Below are positions 41,685-50,822 of a stretch of DNA of 64,000 nucleotides, piece by piece; positions within the stretch are counted from its first letter, which is position 1; every line of letters begins with the position of its first letter. Both the position numbers and the translations under genes were made by a program. The notes under the pieces were generated by a model, which saw only the letters and a program-made list of their open reading frames with translations, searched no databases and was not told the DNA's origin. The stretch is from JACPVF01 sp964502095 (GTDB lineage: Bacteria > Chloroflexota > Anaerolineae > Anaerolineales > Villigracilaceae), in the NCBI GenBank assembly GCA_964502095.1, contig CAZCUF010000005.1:124001-188000 (forward strand), given 5' to 3'.

Positions 41685-41766
41685 GCCGAAGTGGCGGAAT
41701 TGGCAGACGCGCACGACTCAAAATCGTGTTCCTTCGGGAATGAGGGTTCGATTCCCTCCTTCGGCA
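41685..41766 (+). tRNA. tRNA-Leu (anticodon CAA)
   Basis: This is a class II tRNA with acceptor GCCGAAG/CTTCGGC. The anticodon stem is CACGA/TCGTG with loop CTCAAAA, giving CAA, which reads UUG. It has a long variable arm (TTCCTTCGGGAA) and T-arm GGTTCGATTCC. CCA is not encoded. Confidence 0.95.
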
Positions 41767-41864
41767 CTGCTCGGCATTATAACATGCCCTTCCCGAACAC
41801 CCGTGGAAGGCGCTGGCGCGAGACCGAATCAACGACAGGTCTCGCGTTTTGGTAAGAGGCAAAT

Positions 41865-41972
41865 ATGAGATTGCATTTGCTGTTGATCCTCATGGACTTG
41901 CTCATCCTCCTGATTTACCCGATGATCTATCTGTTCAACAAAGCGCGCAGTTTCTTTCGTTTCAAGTCATAA
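41865..41972 (+). CDS. 35-aa single-helix membrane peptide
   Basis: An AGAGG site precedes an ATG opening a 35-codon frame. It is dominated by one hydrophobic helix (LLLILMDLLILLIYPMIYL) and ends in a basic, aromatic tail (KARSFFRFKS). It lies between tRNA-Leu and glgC on the same strand. Similar tiny membrane proteins exist in many bacteria, but I recognise no family, and conservation would be needed to be sure. Confidence 0.45.
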   Translation: MRLHLLLILMDLLILLIYPMIYLFNKARSFFRFKS

Positions 41973-42008
41973 TTACGAAAAACAGTTAGTTCGGCTTCGG
42001 AGGCCATT

Positions 42009-43271
42009 ATGCCGTCATTGAATGATGTACTGGCGGTGATCCTGGGAGGCGGACGCGGCGCAAGGCTTTTTCCTTTGACCCAAATGCGCTCCAAGCCCGC
42101 CGTACCCATCGCCGGTAAGTACCGCCTGATCGATATTCCGATCAGCAATTGTATCAACTCGGGCATGCACCGTATTGCCGTTCTGACGCAGTTCAATTCC
42201 GTCTCCCTGCATCGTCACATCACACAAACTTATAATTTCGACGCGTTCCATACAGGCTGGGTACAAATTTGGGCCGCCGAACAGACGTTGGAAAGCGCGG
42301 CCTGGTATCAGGGCACTGCCGACGCGGTGCGCAAGCAATTGTTCGAGATTCGCGCCACGGATGCGGAGTATGTCCTTATCCTGGCGGGCGATCATCTTTA
42401 TCGTATGAACTACGCGGCCATGGCGGAATATCACTGGGCGAACAAAGCCGATATTACAGTGGCTGTTCAATCGGTGGCGGTGGAGGACGCTATGCGTTTC
42501 GGATTGCTGAAGCGCGAATCCAGCGGACGCATTCTGGATTTTGCCGAAAAACCGAAGGAATCCGCAATCCAGAAAAAATTCGTGAGCCGCAAGGATAAGA
42601 AGCGGCCGTTCCTCGGTTCGATGGGTATCTATCTTTTCAATACGCAAGTGTTGATCGACTTGTTGACGTATCATCCACGCCACGATGATTTCGGCAGTGA
42701 CATTATTCCCGAGGCGATTCACTCGCACAACGTCTTCGGCTTCGACTTCGATGGATATTGGCGCGACATCGGGACGATCCGCGCCTTTTACGAGACCAGC
42801 CTGGAATTGACCTCCTCGAACGCCGAGTTCAATTTCTACGATTCGAAACTGCCCATTTATACCCATCCGCGTTTCCTGCCGGGCTCGGCTGTGGATGGCA
42901 GTAAACTGGAGGAGGTCATGATCGCGGAAGGCTGTCGTATCCGGCGCGCGGAAATCACTCATTCCATTGTGGGGATTCGCAGTCAGGTGGCTTCCGGCAG
43001 TGTGATCAAAGACAGTATTCTCATGGGCGCGGACTATTACGATATAGAGGCCCGCCGCCGCAATATTCCAATCGGCGTGGGACCGAATTGTTATATCGAG
43101 GGCGCGATTCTGGATAAGAACGTCCGCCTCGGCGAGGGCGTTGTCATCCGCCCATTCCCGCGCGAGCGCGATATGGATCGCGAAACCTGGTTCGTGCGCG
43201 ACGGCATTGTGATCATTCCGAAGGATGCCGAAATTCCTGCCGGTACGCACATTGTGCCGGAAGAAGTATAA
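42009..43271 (+). CDS. glgC: Glucose-1-phosphate adenylyltransferase
   Basis: This 420-aa nucleotidyltransferase makes ADP-glucose for glycogen. VILGGGRGARLFPLT is the nucleotide loop. RSKPAVPIAGKYRLIDI contains the substrate-binding Lys, and AGDHLYRMNY the metal-binding Asp. The C-terminal left-handed beta-helix includes IVGIRSQVASGSVIKDS and GPNCYIEGAILDKNV. Length and motifs match GlgC. Other glycogen genes are not adjacent. The start ATG follows a TTCGGAGG site. Confidence 0.95.
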   Translation: MPSLNDVLAVILGGGRGARLFPLTQMRSKPAVPIAGKYRLIDIPISNCINSGMHRIAVLTQFNSVSLHRHITQTYNFDAFHTGWVQIWAAEQTLESAAWYQGTADAVRKQLFEIRATDAEYVLILAGDHLYRMNYAAMAEYHWANKADITVAVQSVAVEDAMRFGLLKRESSGRILDFAEKPKESAIQKKFVSRKDKKRPFLGSMGIYLFNTQVLIDLLTYHPRHDDFGSDIIPEAIHSHNVFGFDFDGYWRDIGTIRAFYETSLELTSSNAEFNFYDSKLPIYTHPRFLPGSAVDGSKLEEVMIAEGCRIRRAEITHSIVGIRSQVASGSVIKDSILMGADYYDIEARRRNIPIGVGPNCYIEGAILDKNVRLGEGVVIRPFPRERDMDRETWFVRDGIVIIPKDAEIPAGTHIVPEEV

Positions 43272-43339
43272 TGGCCGCCACTCACAAACCTGTGAAGCGG
43301 TTCAGCTTGACAGGCGAAATAACATTCATTAAACTAGTC

Positions 43340-43472
43340 TTTGGCGGGGAGTAGCCGCCTGTTTCCCCCGACAGGATGGATTGTCGTCATCCCATTGGCT
43401 CAAAGGCCATCGGCAATCCGTGCGCTTCGTTGGCGTTGGCAAGACCACCACAAAAGCGTGGTGGTCTTTTTT
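43340..43472 (+). promoter_or_regulatory. yybP-ykoY manganese riboswitch with terminator platform
   Basis: The leader contains the conserved core segments in order: GGGGAGTAGCC (43346 onward), GTCGTCATCCC (from 43383) and GGCAAGACC (43438-43446). These match the Mn2+-sensing yybP-ykoY class. The 3' end of the core overlaps a terminator stem, so Mn2+ binding should prevent termination and turn on the downstream P-type ATPase. The 43272-43515 gap has no gene. Confidence 0.88.
43443..43472 (+). terminator. Riboswitch-controlled intrinsic terminator
   Basis: GACCACCAC (43443-43451) and GTGGTGGTC (43458-43466) form a perfect 9-bp stem with AAAAGC loop and TTTTTT tail. Its 5' strand shares bases with the riboswitch core. 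Confidence 0.9.
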
Positions 43473-43515
43473 GTTAACACTGCGCCTTGCATCATATTTT
43501 GATGGGAAGGTTTTT

Positions 43516-46431
43516 ATGGCAAACGAAACGAACGGGAACCGCGCCGGCCTGCCCGAATGGGAATGGTATGCGCTAAAGACGGAACAGGTGCTGGGTTATC
43601 TCGAAGTCCAGGCAGACGGTTTGACTTCCCAGGAAGCCGCCCGCCGCTTGGCGGAATATGGGGAGAATCAACTGCAAGAGTCGCCGCGAACCACTTTTCT
43701 CCAAATGCTGTGGGAACAATTGAATAGTTTTGTTGTGATTCTTCTGCTTGTGGCCTCGGCTGTTTCGGCCCTGCTCGGAGACTACGTGGAAGCGGCCGCC
43801 ATCATGGCCATTGTGGTGCTGAACGCCGTGCTCGGAATTTTTCAGGAGCAGCGCGCTGAGGAGGCGTTGGCCGCATTGAAAAAACTGGCCGCGCCCGATG
43901 CACACGTTTTGCGTGATGGGCATCGTCTGGCGGTGCCGGCCCGGGAATTGGTGCCTGGTGACATTGTCTTTTTGGAAGCGGGAAATTATATCCCGGCGGA
44001 TGTGCGTTTGCTGGAAGCGGTTAATTTACGCATTGACGAATCTTCTCTCACCGGCGAATCTCAATCCGCGCACAAGAACGCCGCCACCGTGTTGGAGAAG
44101 AATGTGCCGCTTGGCGACCGAAAGAACACGGCCTTCATGGGCACTCTGGTTTCTTATGGGCGCGGACGCGGCGTGGTCGTCAGCACGGGAATGCGCACCC
44201 AGCTTGGATTGATCGCCTCGATGCTGCAAAATGTGGATGTGGAGGAAACGCCTCTGCAACGCCGGCTCGATGAACTGGGCCGAACGTTGAGCATCGGTTC
44301 GCTGGCGCTGGTGGCGATCGTGTTCATTGTGGCGCTGATCAACTATACCGACATCAATAACCTATTCACCGGCCCGCTGGCGTATTTGCAGGAAAACGCA
44401 AAAGAGATCACGGATGTCTTTATCATCGCGGTCAGCCTGGCGATTGCCGCCGTGCCGGAAGGCCTGCCTGCGGTAGTGACCATCAGCCTGGCGCTCGGCA
44501 TGCGCGAGATGATCAACCGCCACGCACTCATCCGCAAATTGTCCTCCGTTGAGACGCTGGGTTCGGCCACCATGATCTGTTCCGATAAAACCGGCACATT
44601 GACGCAAAACGAAATGACGGTGACGCGCGTTTGGGCCGCGGGTCAATTCTTCGATGTGACCGGAACGGGTTACGTTCCCGAAGGAGAATTCCTCGTGAAT
44701 GGCAGGCCGGTGAGTCTGGGAGATTATCCCGCCGCACTCACCACCTTGTGGCTGGGTGTGTTGAACAACGATGCAGAGATCGAAACCACCGGCGCGGGTG
44801 AAGGCGGTCAGACTTATCGTATCGTTGGCGACCCAACTGAAGGCGCTCTGCTCGTGGCCGCCTCGAAAGCGGGCGCCTATCATGTGGCATTGGACGCGGC
44901 CTATCCGCGTGAGAACGAAGTGCCCTTTGACTCTGAACGCAAGCGCATGATTACAATTCACGATGTGCATGAACCCAGCCCGGGCGATCTCTCGCCGTTC
45001 TACGATGAAGCGCAAAAAGACTGGGATGTGATTGCGCTCAAAGGCGCGCCCGATATTGTGCTTGGACTCTGCACGCGCTATCAGACCATGGACGATGAGT
45101 CTCAGCCGCTGGATAGCGCGATGCGCGGGGAGATTATGAAGGCCAATGACTTGATGGCGCAGGATGCACTGCGCGTGCTCGGCCTGGCTTATCGCGTGGT
45201 GAAGGATGTTCCCGATAATTTCGAGAAGATCGATACCCGCGAACTGGAACATGACCTGGTCTTTGTGGGCCTGATCGGCATGATCGACCCGCCGCGTATG
45301 GAAGTGGCTCCCGCGCTCGACCGCGCCCGCCAGGCGGGCATTCATACGGTAATGATCACGGGCGATTATCCCGACACCGCACGCGCCATCGCTCAATCCA
45401 TCGGCCTGATGAAATACAGGAAGAATGTTCTCACGGGGATGGAATTGGATAAGATGACCGACGAGGAATTGAAAAAGATCATCCCCGATACGGCCGTCTT
45501 CGCCCGCGTCTCGCCGGAACATAAATTACGCATCGTGGACGCTTTGCAGGCCAACGATGAAGTAGTGGCCATGACCGGCGACGGAGTCAACGACGCGCCC
45601 GCCATCAAACGCGCCGATATCGGCGTGGCCATGGGCATCACCGGCACCGATGTGGCCAAGGAAACGGCCGACATGGTGCTGACCGACGACAACTATGCCA
45701 GCATTGTGGCGGCGGTGGAACAGGGCCGCGTCATTTATTCGAACATTCGCAAGTTTGTGTTCTTTCTGCTGTCCTCGAATGTGACCGAGATCATGGTCAT
45801 CTTCCTCGCCACGCTGGCAGGCCTGCCCGCGCCCCTGACCGCTATTCAATTGCTGTGGTTGAACTTGATCACAGACGGCGCGCCGGCTTTGGCCTTGGCC
45901 ATGGAAAAAGGCGATCCCGATATTATGGAACGCAAGCCGCGTTCGAAACGAGAATCGATTATCAACCGTACGATGGGGCTTGGGATTTTCATCCAAACGA
46001 TTGCACAGACCAGCGCGGTATTGCTTGCCTTTGGGTTGGGCCTGCTTTGGCACTTGCAAGCCAATGTTCAGGTTGTCGGCAATCCGTTATTGTTCGTGCT
46101 CCATTACGATTGGCGCGGTCTGGATGTGCAAACCGCCGAAACAATGGCCTTTGCCACACTGTCTTTGTGTGAACTATTCCGCGCTTACACGGTTCGCTCG
46201 GAACGCACTTCGATCTTCAAGATCGGCATATTCTCGAACCCGTGGATGCAGTTCGCGGTGGGCGCTTCGATCTTCCTAATGTTCATTGTGACCGCGGTGC
46301 CGTTCCTGCGCCCGATCTTCAACACCCATTTCCCCTCATTGCGCGAATGGAGTACGATTGTTGGCCTGGCGCTTGTCCCCGCTGTCGCTGAGGAGATTAC
46401 GAAATTCTTTTTGCGGAGAGGCAAGGCATAG
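43516..46431 (+). CDS. P-type cation ATPase, P2A type, probable Mn2+ exporter
   Basis: The ATG at 43516 (MANETNGNRAG) follows GGGAAGG; the frame is open upstream through the riboswitch. This 971-aa pump has the actuator TGES (179-182), phosphorylation site DKTGT (Asp357), KGAPD in the nucleotide domain and the hinge TGDGVNDAPA. M4 has PEGLPAVV, and M6 has LNLITDGAPALALA, as in Ca2+/Mn2+ SERCA-like pumps. Family members move Ca2+, Mn2+ or related ions out of the cytoplasm. The Mn2+ riboswitch in its leader makes manganese efflux the likely role, as for Lactococcus YoaB. Confidence 0.93.
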   Translation: MANETNGNRAGLPEWEWYALKTEQVLGYLEVQADGLTSQEAARRLAEYGENQLQESPRTTFLQMLWEQLNSFVVILLLVASAVSALLGDYVEAAAIMAIVVLNAVLGIFQEQRAEEALAALKKLAAPDAHVLRDGHRLAVPARELVPGDIVFLEAGNYIPADVRLLEAVNLRIDESSLTGESQSAHKNAATVLEKNVPLGDRKNTAFMGTLVSYGRGRGVVVSTGMRTQLGLIASMLQNVDVEETPLQRRLDELGRTLSIGSLALVAIVFIVALINYTDINNLFTGPLAYLQENAKEITDVFIIAVSLAIAAVPEGLPAVVTISLALGMREMINRHALIRKLSSVETLGSATMICSDKTGTLTQNEMTVTRVWAAGQFFDVTGTGYVPEGEFLVNGRPVSLGDYPAALTTLWLGVLNNDAEIETTGAGEGGQTYRIVGDPTEGALLVAASKAGAYHVALDAAYPRENEVPFDSERKRMITIHDVHEPSPGDLSPFYDEAQKDWDVIALKGAPDIVLGLCTRYQTMDDESQPLDSAMRGEIMKANDLMAQDALRVLGLAYRVVKDVPDNFEKIDTRELEHDLVFVGLIGMIDPPRMEVAPALDRARQAGIHTVMITGDYPDTARAIAQSIGLMKYRKNVLTGMELDKMTDEELKKIIPDTAVFARVSPEHKLRIVDALQANDEVVAMTGDGVNDAPAIKRADIGVAMGITGTDVAKETADMVLTDDNYASIVAAVEQGRVIYSNIRKFVFFLLSSNVTEIMVIFLATLAGLPAPLTAIQLLWLNLITDGAPALALAMEKGDPDIMERKPRSKRESIINRTMGLGIFIQTIAQTSAVLLAFGLGLLWHLQANVQVVGNPLLFVLHYDWRGLDVQTAETMAFATLSLCELFRAYTVRSERTSIFKIGIFSNPWMQFAVGASIFLMFIVTAVPFLRPIFNTHFPSLREWSTIVGLALVPAVAEEITKFFLRRGKA

Positions 46432-46621
46432 ATTTTTCCAGCCACCTGACAGTTTGTTCCAAATATGTTTCGTTGGTTGAGTAGGCGGTGCCCGTCCGCC
46501 GTATCGAAACCAACGAGAAGCATAAAGTATAGGGATTTGTGGTTTCGATACGCCCTTCGCCAGCGCTTCGGGCTACTCAACCACCTCTCGATTAGAAACT
46601 GTCAGGTAGGCATAGATTTTT
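46424..46621. repeat. Palindromic MITE-like repeat after the P-type ATPase gene
   Basis: A 14-bp direct repeat (AGGCATAGATTTTT at 46424-46437 and 46608-46621) flanks a segment with terminal inverted repeats ACCTGACAGTTT (46444-46455) and AAACTGTCAGGT (46596-46607). Inside are two oppositely oriented hairpin units (46471-46515 and 46539-46584), each pairing GTTGAGTAG-type and TATCGAAACC-type arms. The left direct repeat includes the ATPase stop codon, so the insertion did not alter the protein. There is no coding capacity. Confidence 0.65.
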
Positions 46622-46663
46622 TGGATACCTGACCGCGGCGCAGTGCGCCCGAAAAATGCAAAC

Positions 46664-46694
46664 AAAAAGACGAACCGATTCGGTTCGTCTTTTT
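46664..46694. terminator. Bidirectional terminator between the ATPase and dnaE genes
   Basis: AAAAAGACGAACCG and CGGTTCGTCTTTTT form a 14-bp perfect stem with a 3-nt loop. A and T runs on both sides serve both convergent genes. Confidence 0.9.
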
Positions 46695-46706
46695 GATCTA
46701 TCTCGT

Positions 46707-49700
46707 TTACTGAAAAGTAATCGGCTCGACCCGCCAGGTTTCTTCGCCCACCACTTTTTTCAGGCGTTCGAGTAATTCGGGGCAGATCCGAGTCGTATCG
46801 CTTGGAAAATCGATCAAATGGCCCTTGCCCATTTCGAAAATCTGGAACGAGAATCGGTCGCGGCCGTGGAACGAGATCAGCGTGCCGTACACGGCCTTAA
46901 TGCGGCGTTTATCGAGTTCGCCCTCGCCGGTGGGACGCAGGATCACGGTGATCTGTTGCGGCGGATGTTCGCGGTCCTCGGTCTGTGCAAGGGGCACGTA
47001 TAAAGAGGGAGGCAGACGCGGCTCCGGCGTTTCATATACACTCTCGACGACAGGAGTCAACCCGGCTACTTCGCTTTGATGTTTCTCCCTCTCGTTCGTG
47101 ATCGGACTTGAAGCTGGTTCCGTTTCCTCTGGCTCGGATTCAACCGATGGTATTTCCTCGCGCGGCGGCGCGATGGTTTCATTTGTTTTGAATTTCGGTT
47201 CGGGGCGCGCCGCGATCTGATTGGCTTCGAAGGAAGGCTGCCATTCGTTTTCCCAATCGGGCGGGAAGTTATCGGGCGGAGGCGGCATATCGTCGTAAGA
47301 AGGCGCGGATTCGGCCACTTGTTTAACGGGCCTCATGTTCGGCGCGGATGGAGTCGCTTTGGCGGAGGCAGGTTTGGGTGCGGAAGGGGAAGCGTTTGGG
47401 CGGCGCGGCGATTCCGTTTCGGTGCGCGGTTTCAAAGCCGCCGGAGGCGCCGGTACTTTATCCGCCGACTCGAGATATTTGAATTCGGTCTTGACCGCGT
47501 CCACCAAAATCTTCGGCGGTGTGGATTGCGCGTCCACTTTGCCCTCGATCAAAACGATCCGCCCCACTTCCAAAAGCGGCTGGCATCGAGTCCATGTGCG
47601 CGGGAAGAGCACCAGTTCGATAATGCCTTGGATATCTTCGAGCGAGACAAAGCCCATCGGCTTGCCGGTTTTCGTGACGTAGGGCCGAATGTTCGAAACG
47701 AGACCGGCCACGCGCACTTTCTCTTCGTGCTGGGCCTCGGCGAGCTGGCCCGAGAAATATGAGACCAATTTGGCAAGCGTGGCTTGATGCTCGGAAAGCG
47801 GATGATCCGAGATGTATAAACCGATCAGCTCGCGCTCCCAATTGAGCATCTCGCGTTTTTCGATGTTCGAATTTTTGATGAGGCGAATCTGATCGGTTAC
47901 GCCCATGGTTTCGCCGAAGAGCGACATTTGTCCCGCGTCGGCGGCGCGGAAGTGGCTGGCGCTGGCGGCAGTGATGATCTCGAGCGAATCGAGCAATGCG
48001 CCGCGCTCGCCGAACGAATCCAGCGCGCCGACTTTGATCAGACACTCCAGCGAGCGCTTGCCGACTGTGCGCAGGTCCACACGGCGGGCGAAATCGTTCA
48101 AATCCTTGAAGCGCGCTTCTTTGCGCGCCGCGATGATCGGCACAACGGCATTCTCGCCGACATTTTTGATGGCGCCGAAGCCGAAGCGGATCGAGGGCTT
48201 TCCGTCCAGGTCTTCGATTGTGAAATCCCATTCGGAGGCGTTCACGTCCGGGGCCAGCACAGGCACGCCCATACTGCGCGCGTCGGCGATGTAAAGCGCG
48301 ATCTTTTCGGTCTCGTTGCGCGTGACCGACATCAACGCGCTCATGTATTCCGCCGGATAATGCGCTTTGAGGAAGGCGGTCTGCACGGCGATCACGCCGT
48401 AATCCGCGGCGTGGGATTTGTTGAAGCCGTAGCGCGCGAACTCTTCCCAGTCCGAGAAGATCAATTCGGCGGTTCCTGCGGGCATGCCTTTCCTGCTGGC
48501 GCCCTCCACAAATTTATGACGGTGCTTTTGAATCTTATCGGCGATCTTTTTCGAGATCGCCTTGCGCAAGTCATCGGCTTCGGACTGAGTGTAACCCGCC
48601 AACTGCACGGCGGCGTTCATCAGCTGTTCCTGATAGACCGGAATCCCGTACGTATCCTGAAAGATCGGGCGCAGGACCTCGTCACGATAGCCCACTTCGG
48701 ATTCGCCGTGCATGCGCGCGATGTAATCGGGGATGAACTGCATTGGGCCGGGACGATAGAGCGCCACCATGGCGATGACATGATCCAGCGTGCGCGGTTT
48801 CATCTGAACCAGGTAGCGCGTCATGCCGCCGCCCTCGAGCTGGAAGATGCCCAGCGTCTGTCCGTTGCCCATCAGTTCGTAGGCTTTGGGATCGTCGAGC
48901 GGGATGTTGGTGAGATCGAATTTGACGTTATGCCGCTGTTCGATCAACGCGCAAGCGCGCGCCATCACGGAAAGCGTCGCCAGCCCGAGGAAATCCACCT
49001 TCAACATGCCCAGCGATTCGAGAATGCCCATTTCGAATTGTGTAACGGTTTTGATGGGCGTTTCTTCCGAGTTGGAAGTCGGGCGGTGCAGAGGCAGATA
49101 CTCGGTCAGCGGTTTATCGGAGATGACCACGCCTGCGGCATGCGTTCCCGCGTTGCGCACCGTGCCTTCCATTTGCGCGGCAGTGTCGATCAGCTCGTGA
49201 ATGTGCGGCGTGTTATTGTAAATCTCCTTGAATTCGGGAACGGCGAGCGCATCTTCCATGGTGGTGGTGCGGCCCGAAACGAACGGCACCAGTTTGGCTA
49301 CGCGGTCCACTTCGGGCAGGGGAATATCCATCACGCGCGCCACATCGCGCAGGGCGGCTTTCGTGCCCATCGTTCCAAACGTGATGATCTGCGCTACTTT
49401 ATTGTCGCCGTATTTTTTCGCACAATATTCGAGCATCTCGGCGCGGCGGTCGTCGCGGAAGTCGAGGTCGATATCGGGCATCGAAATGCGCCCCGGATTC
49501 AGAAAACGTTCGAAGATGAGATTATGTTCGAGCGGGTCGACCATCGTAATGTCCAATGTGAACGCCACGATGGAACCGGCCGCCGAGCCGCGCGCGTTGA
49601 ACCAAATCCCGCCTGCGCGCGCGTGACGGCACAGATCCCACACGATCAGGAAGTACGCGTCGAATCCCATTTTGTGGATGACGCTTAATTCGTAATCGAG

Positions 49701-50663
49701 TCTCTCGCGGACTTGAGGGCTGGTCGAGCGATCCTGATAGCGCCGCCGCGCCCCGTCTTCGCACAGATGACGCAGATAGGTCTCGGCGGTGAATCCCTCC
49801 GGAACGGGGAATTCGGGCAAATGGTAGCCCTTGAACGACAAATCCACATTACAGCGTTCGGCGATGAGCAATGTGTTGCTCAAGGATTCGGGCACCTCGG
49901 CAAATAAGGCCGCCATTTCCTGCGGTGTGCGCAGATAATAAGAGTTATCCGTCATGCGCATGCGTTCGGGGTCGGTAAGCACGGAATTGGTCTGGATCGC
50001 CAGTAGAATATCCTGCAGGCGCGCGTCGTCCTGATTGATGTAATGCACGTCGTTGGTGGCAACATACTTGGCCGAATAGCGCGTGCCCATCTCCAACAGT
50101 TTGCGATTAAGTTCGGTGATCTCTTTGATATTATGTTGTTGCAGTTCAACGAAGAAACGATCCGGCCCGAAGACATCGTAATACCAGTTCATACGCCGGA
50201 CGGCTTCCTGAGGGTTTTCATCCAGCAGAGCGCGCGGGATTTCAGCCGACATACAGCCCGAAGTGCAGATTAGGCCTGCGGAGTGCGCGGCCAGATATTC
50301 GCGGTCGATGCGCGGATAATAGTAGAAGCCGTTCAACTGCGCATCGGAGGCGATCTGTAACAGGTTTTTGTAGCCAGTCTCGTTTTCGGCCAGCAGTAAC
50401 AGGTGGTAGGAGGAACGGTCGAGCTTGGAATCGCGGTCGGTCATGCCGCGCGCAGATAGATACGCTTCCAGGCCGATGATGGGTTTGACTCCCGCCTCTG
50501 TAGCCGCCTTGTAAAAATCGATCACCCCAAACATTGTGCCGTGGTCTGTGATGGCAACCGCCGGCATATCCATTTCCTTGACACGCTTGATCAGCTTCTT
50601 GATGTTCGAGAAACCGTCGAGCAGGGAATATTCCGTGTGAACGTGGAGATGGGCGAAGGACAT
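46707..50663 (-). CDS. dnaE: DNA polymerase III subunit alpha
   Basis: This replicative polymerase of about 1318 aa starts at the ATG at 50663 (MSFAHLHVHTEYSLLDG). It has the PHP domain, the C-family palm with PDIDLDF (metal Asp pair) and FNARGSAAGSIVAF, the fingers with YRPGPMQFIPDYI and YGIPVYQEQ, helix-hairpin-helix, and an OB-fold (VRVAGLVSNIRPYVTKTGKPM). It is about 150 residues longer than E. coli DnaE. The extra part is a disordered Pro/Glu/Ala-rich linker, followed by a small C-terminal domain (ITVILRPTGEGELDKRRIK, then LLERLKKVVGEETW). The gene is divergent from secA. Confidence 0.95.
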   Translation of the reverse strand: MSFAHLHVHTEYSLLDGFSNIKKLIKRVKEMDMPAVAITDHGTMFGVIDFYKAATEAGVKPIIGLEAYLSARGMTDRDSKLDRSSYHLLLLAENETGYKNLLQIASDAQLNGFYYYPRIDREYLAAHSAGLICTSGCMSAEIPRALLDENPQEAVRRMNWYYDVFGPDRFFVELQQHNIKEITELNRKLLEMGTRYSAKYVATNDVHYINQDDARLQDILLAIQTNSVLTDPERMRMTDNSYYLRTPQEMAALFAEVPESLSNTLLIAERCNVDLSFKGYHLPEFPVPEGFTAETYLRHLCEDGARRRYQDRSTSPQVRERLDYELSVIHKMGFDAYFLIVWDLCRHARAGGIWFNARGSAAGSIVAFTLDITMVDPLEHNLIFERFLNPGRISMPDIDLDFRDDRRAEMLEYCAKKYGDNKVAQIITFGTMGTKAALRDVARVMDIPLPEVDRVAKLVPFVSGRTTTMEDALAVPEFKEIYNNTPHIHELIDTAAQMEGTVRNAGTHAAGVVISDKPLTEYLPLHRPTSNSEETPIKTVTQFEMGILESLGMLKVDFLGLATLSVMARACALIEQRHNVKFDLTNIPLDDPKAYELMGNGQTLGIFQLEGGGMTRYLVQMKPRTLDHVIAMVALYRPGPMQFIPDYIARMHGESEVGYRDEVLRPIFQDTYGIPVYQEQLMNAAVQLAGYTQSEADDLRKAISKKIADKIQKHRHKFVEGASRKGMPAGTAELIFSDWEEFARYGFNKSHAADYGVIAVQTAFLKAHYPAEYMSALMSVTRNETEKIALYIADARSMGVPVLAPDVNASEWDFTIEDLDGKPSIRFGFGAIKNVGENAVVPIIAARKEARFKDLNDFARRVDLRTVGKRSLECLIKVGALDSFGERGALLDSLEIITAASASHFRAADAGQMSLFGETMGVTDQIRLIKNSNIEKREMLNWERELIGLYISDHPLSEHQATLAKLVSYFSGQLAEAQHEEKVRVAGLVSNIRPYVTKTGKPMGFVSLEDIQGIIELVLFPRTWTRCQPLLEVGRIVLIEGKVDAQSTPPKILVDAVKTEFKYLESADKVPAPPAALKPRTETESPRRPNASPSAPKPASAKATPSAPNMRPVKQVAESAPSYDDMPPPPDNFPPDWENEWQPSFEANQIAARPEPKFKTNETIAPPREEIPSVESEPEETEPASSPITNEREKHQSEVAGLTPVVESVYETPEPRLPPSLYVPLAQTEDREHPPQQITVILRPTGEGELDKRRIKAVYGTLISFHGRDRFSFQIFEMGKGHLIDFPSDTTRICPELLERLKKVVGEETWRVEPITFQ

Positions 50664-50794
50664 GGGCTTGCGAGGATTATAGCACGCGTGTTCGGGTACC
50701 AAACTTAAAAAATCAAAGGCAGTTCGGCACAATTTGGTTCGGCGGGTAATTTGTGAGAAGCCGCTGTGAATGAAAGTACCAACAATTGCCCCTC

Positions 50795-50803
50795 TGTTAT
50801 AAT
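50795..50803 (+). promoter_or_regulatory. Extended -10 promoter of secA
   Basis: TGT-TATAAT at 50795-50803 lies 20 bp before the secA ATG. No convincing -35 is present. Confidence 0.55.
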
Positions 50804-50822
50804 CCTGCCCGAAAGGGACAGA

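Noticed and set aside
41645..41767. N-terminal extension of YchF into the tRNA-Leu region
   Set aside because: The extension is the antisense of the tRNA gene. The proper YchF start, MKLGIIGLPQSGKTT, is at 41644.
42015..43250. 411-codon minus-strand frame antisense to glgC
   Set aside because: It overlaps the whole of glgC and has no recognisable domain or start signals.
47928..49688. 586-codon plus-strand frame inside dnaE
   Set aside because: It is a shadow of the polymerase gene, rich in Arg, His and Gly, as expected from the complementary codons.
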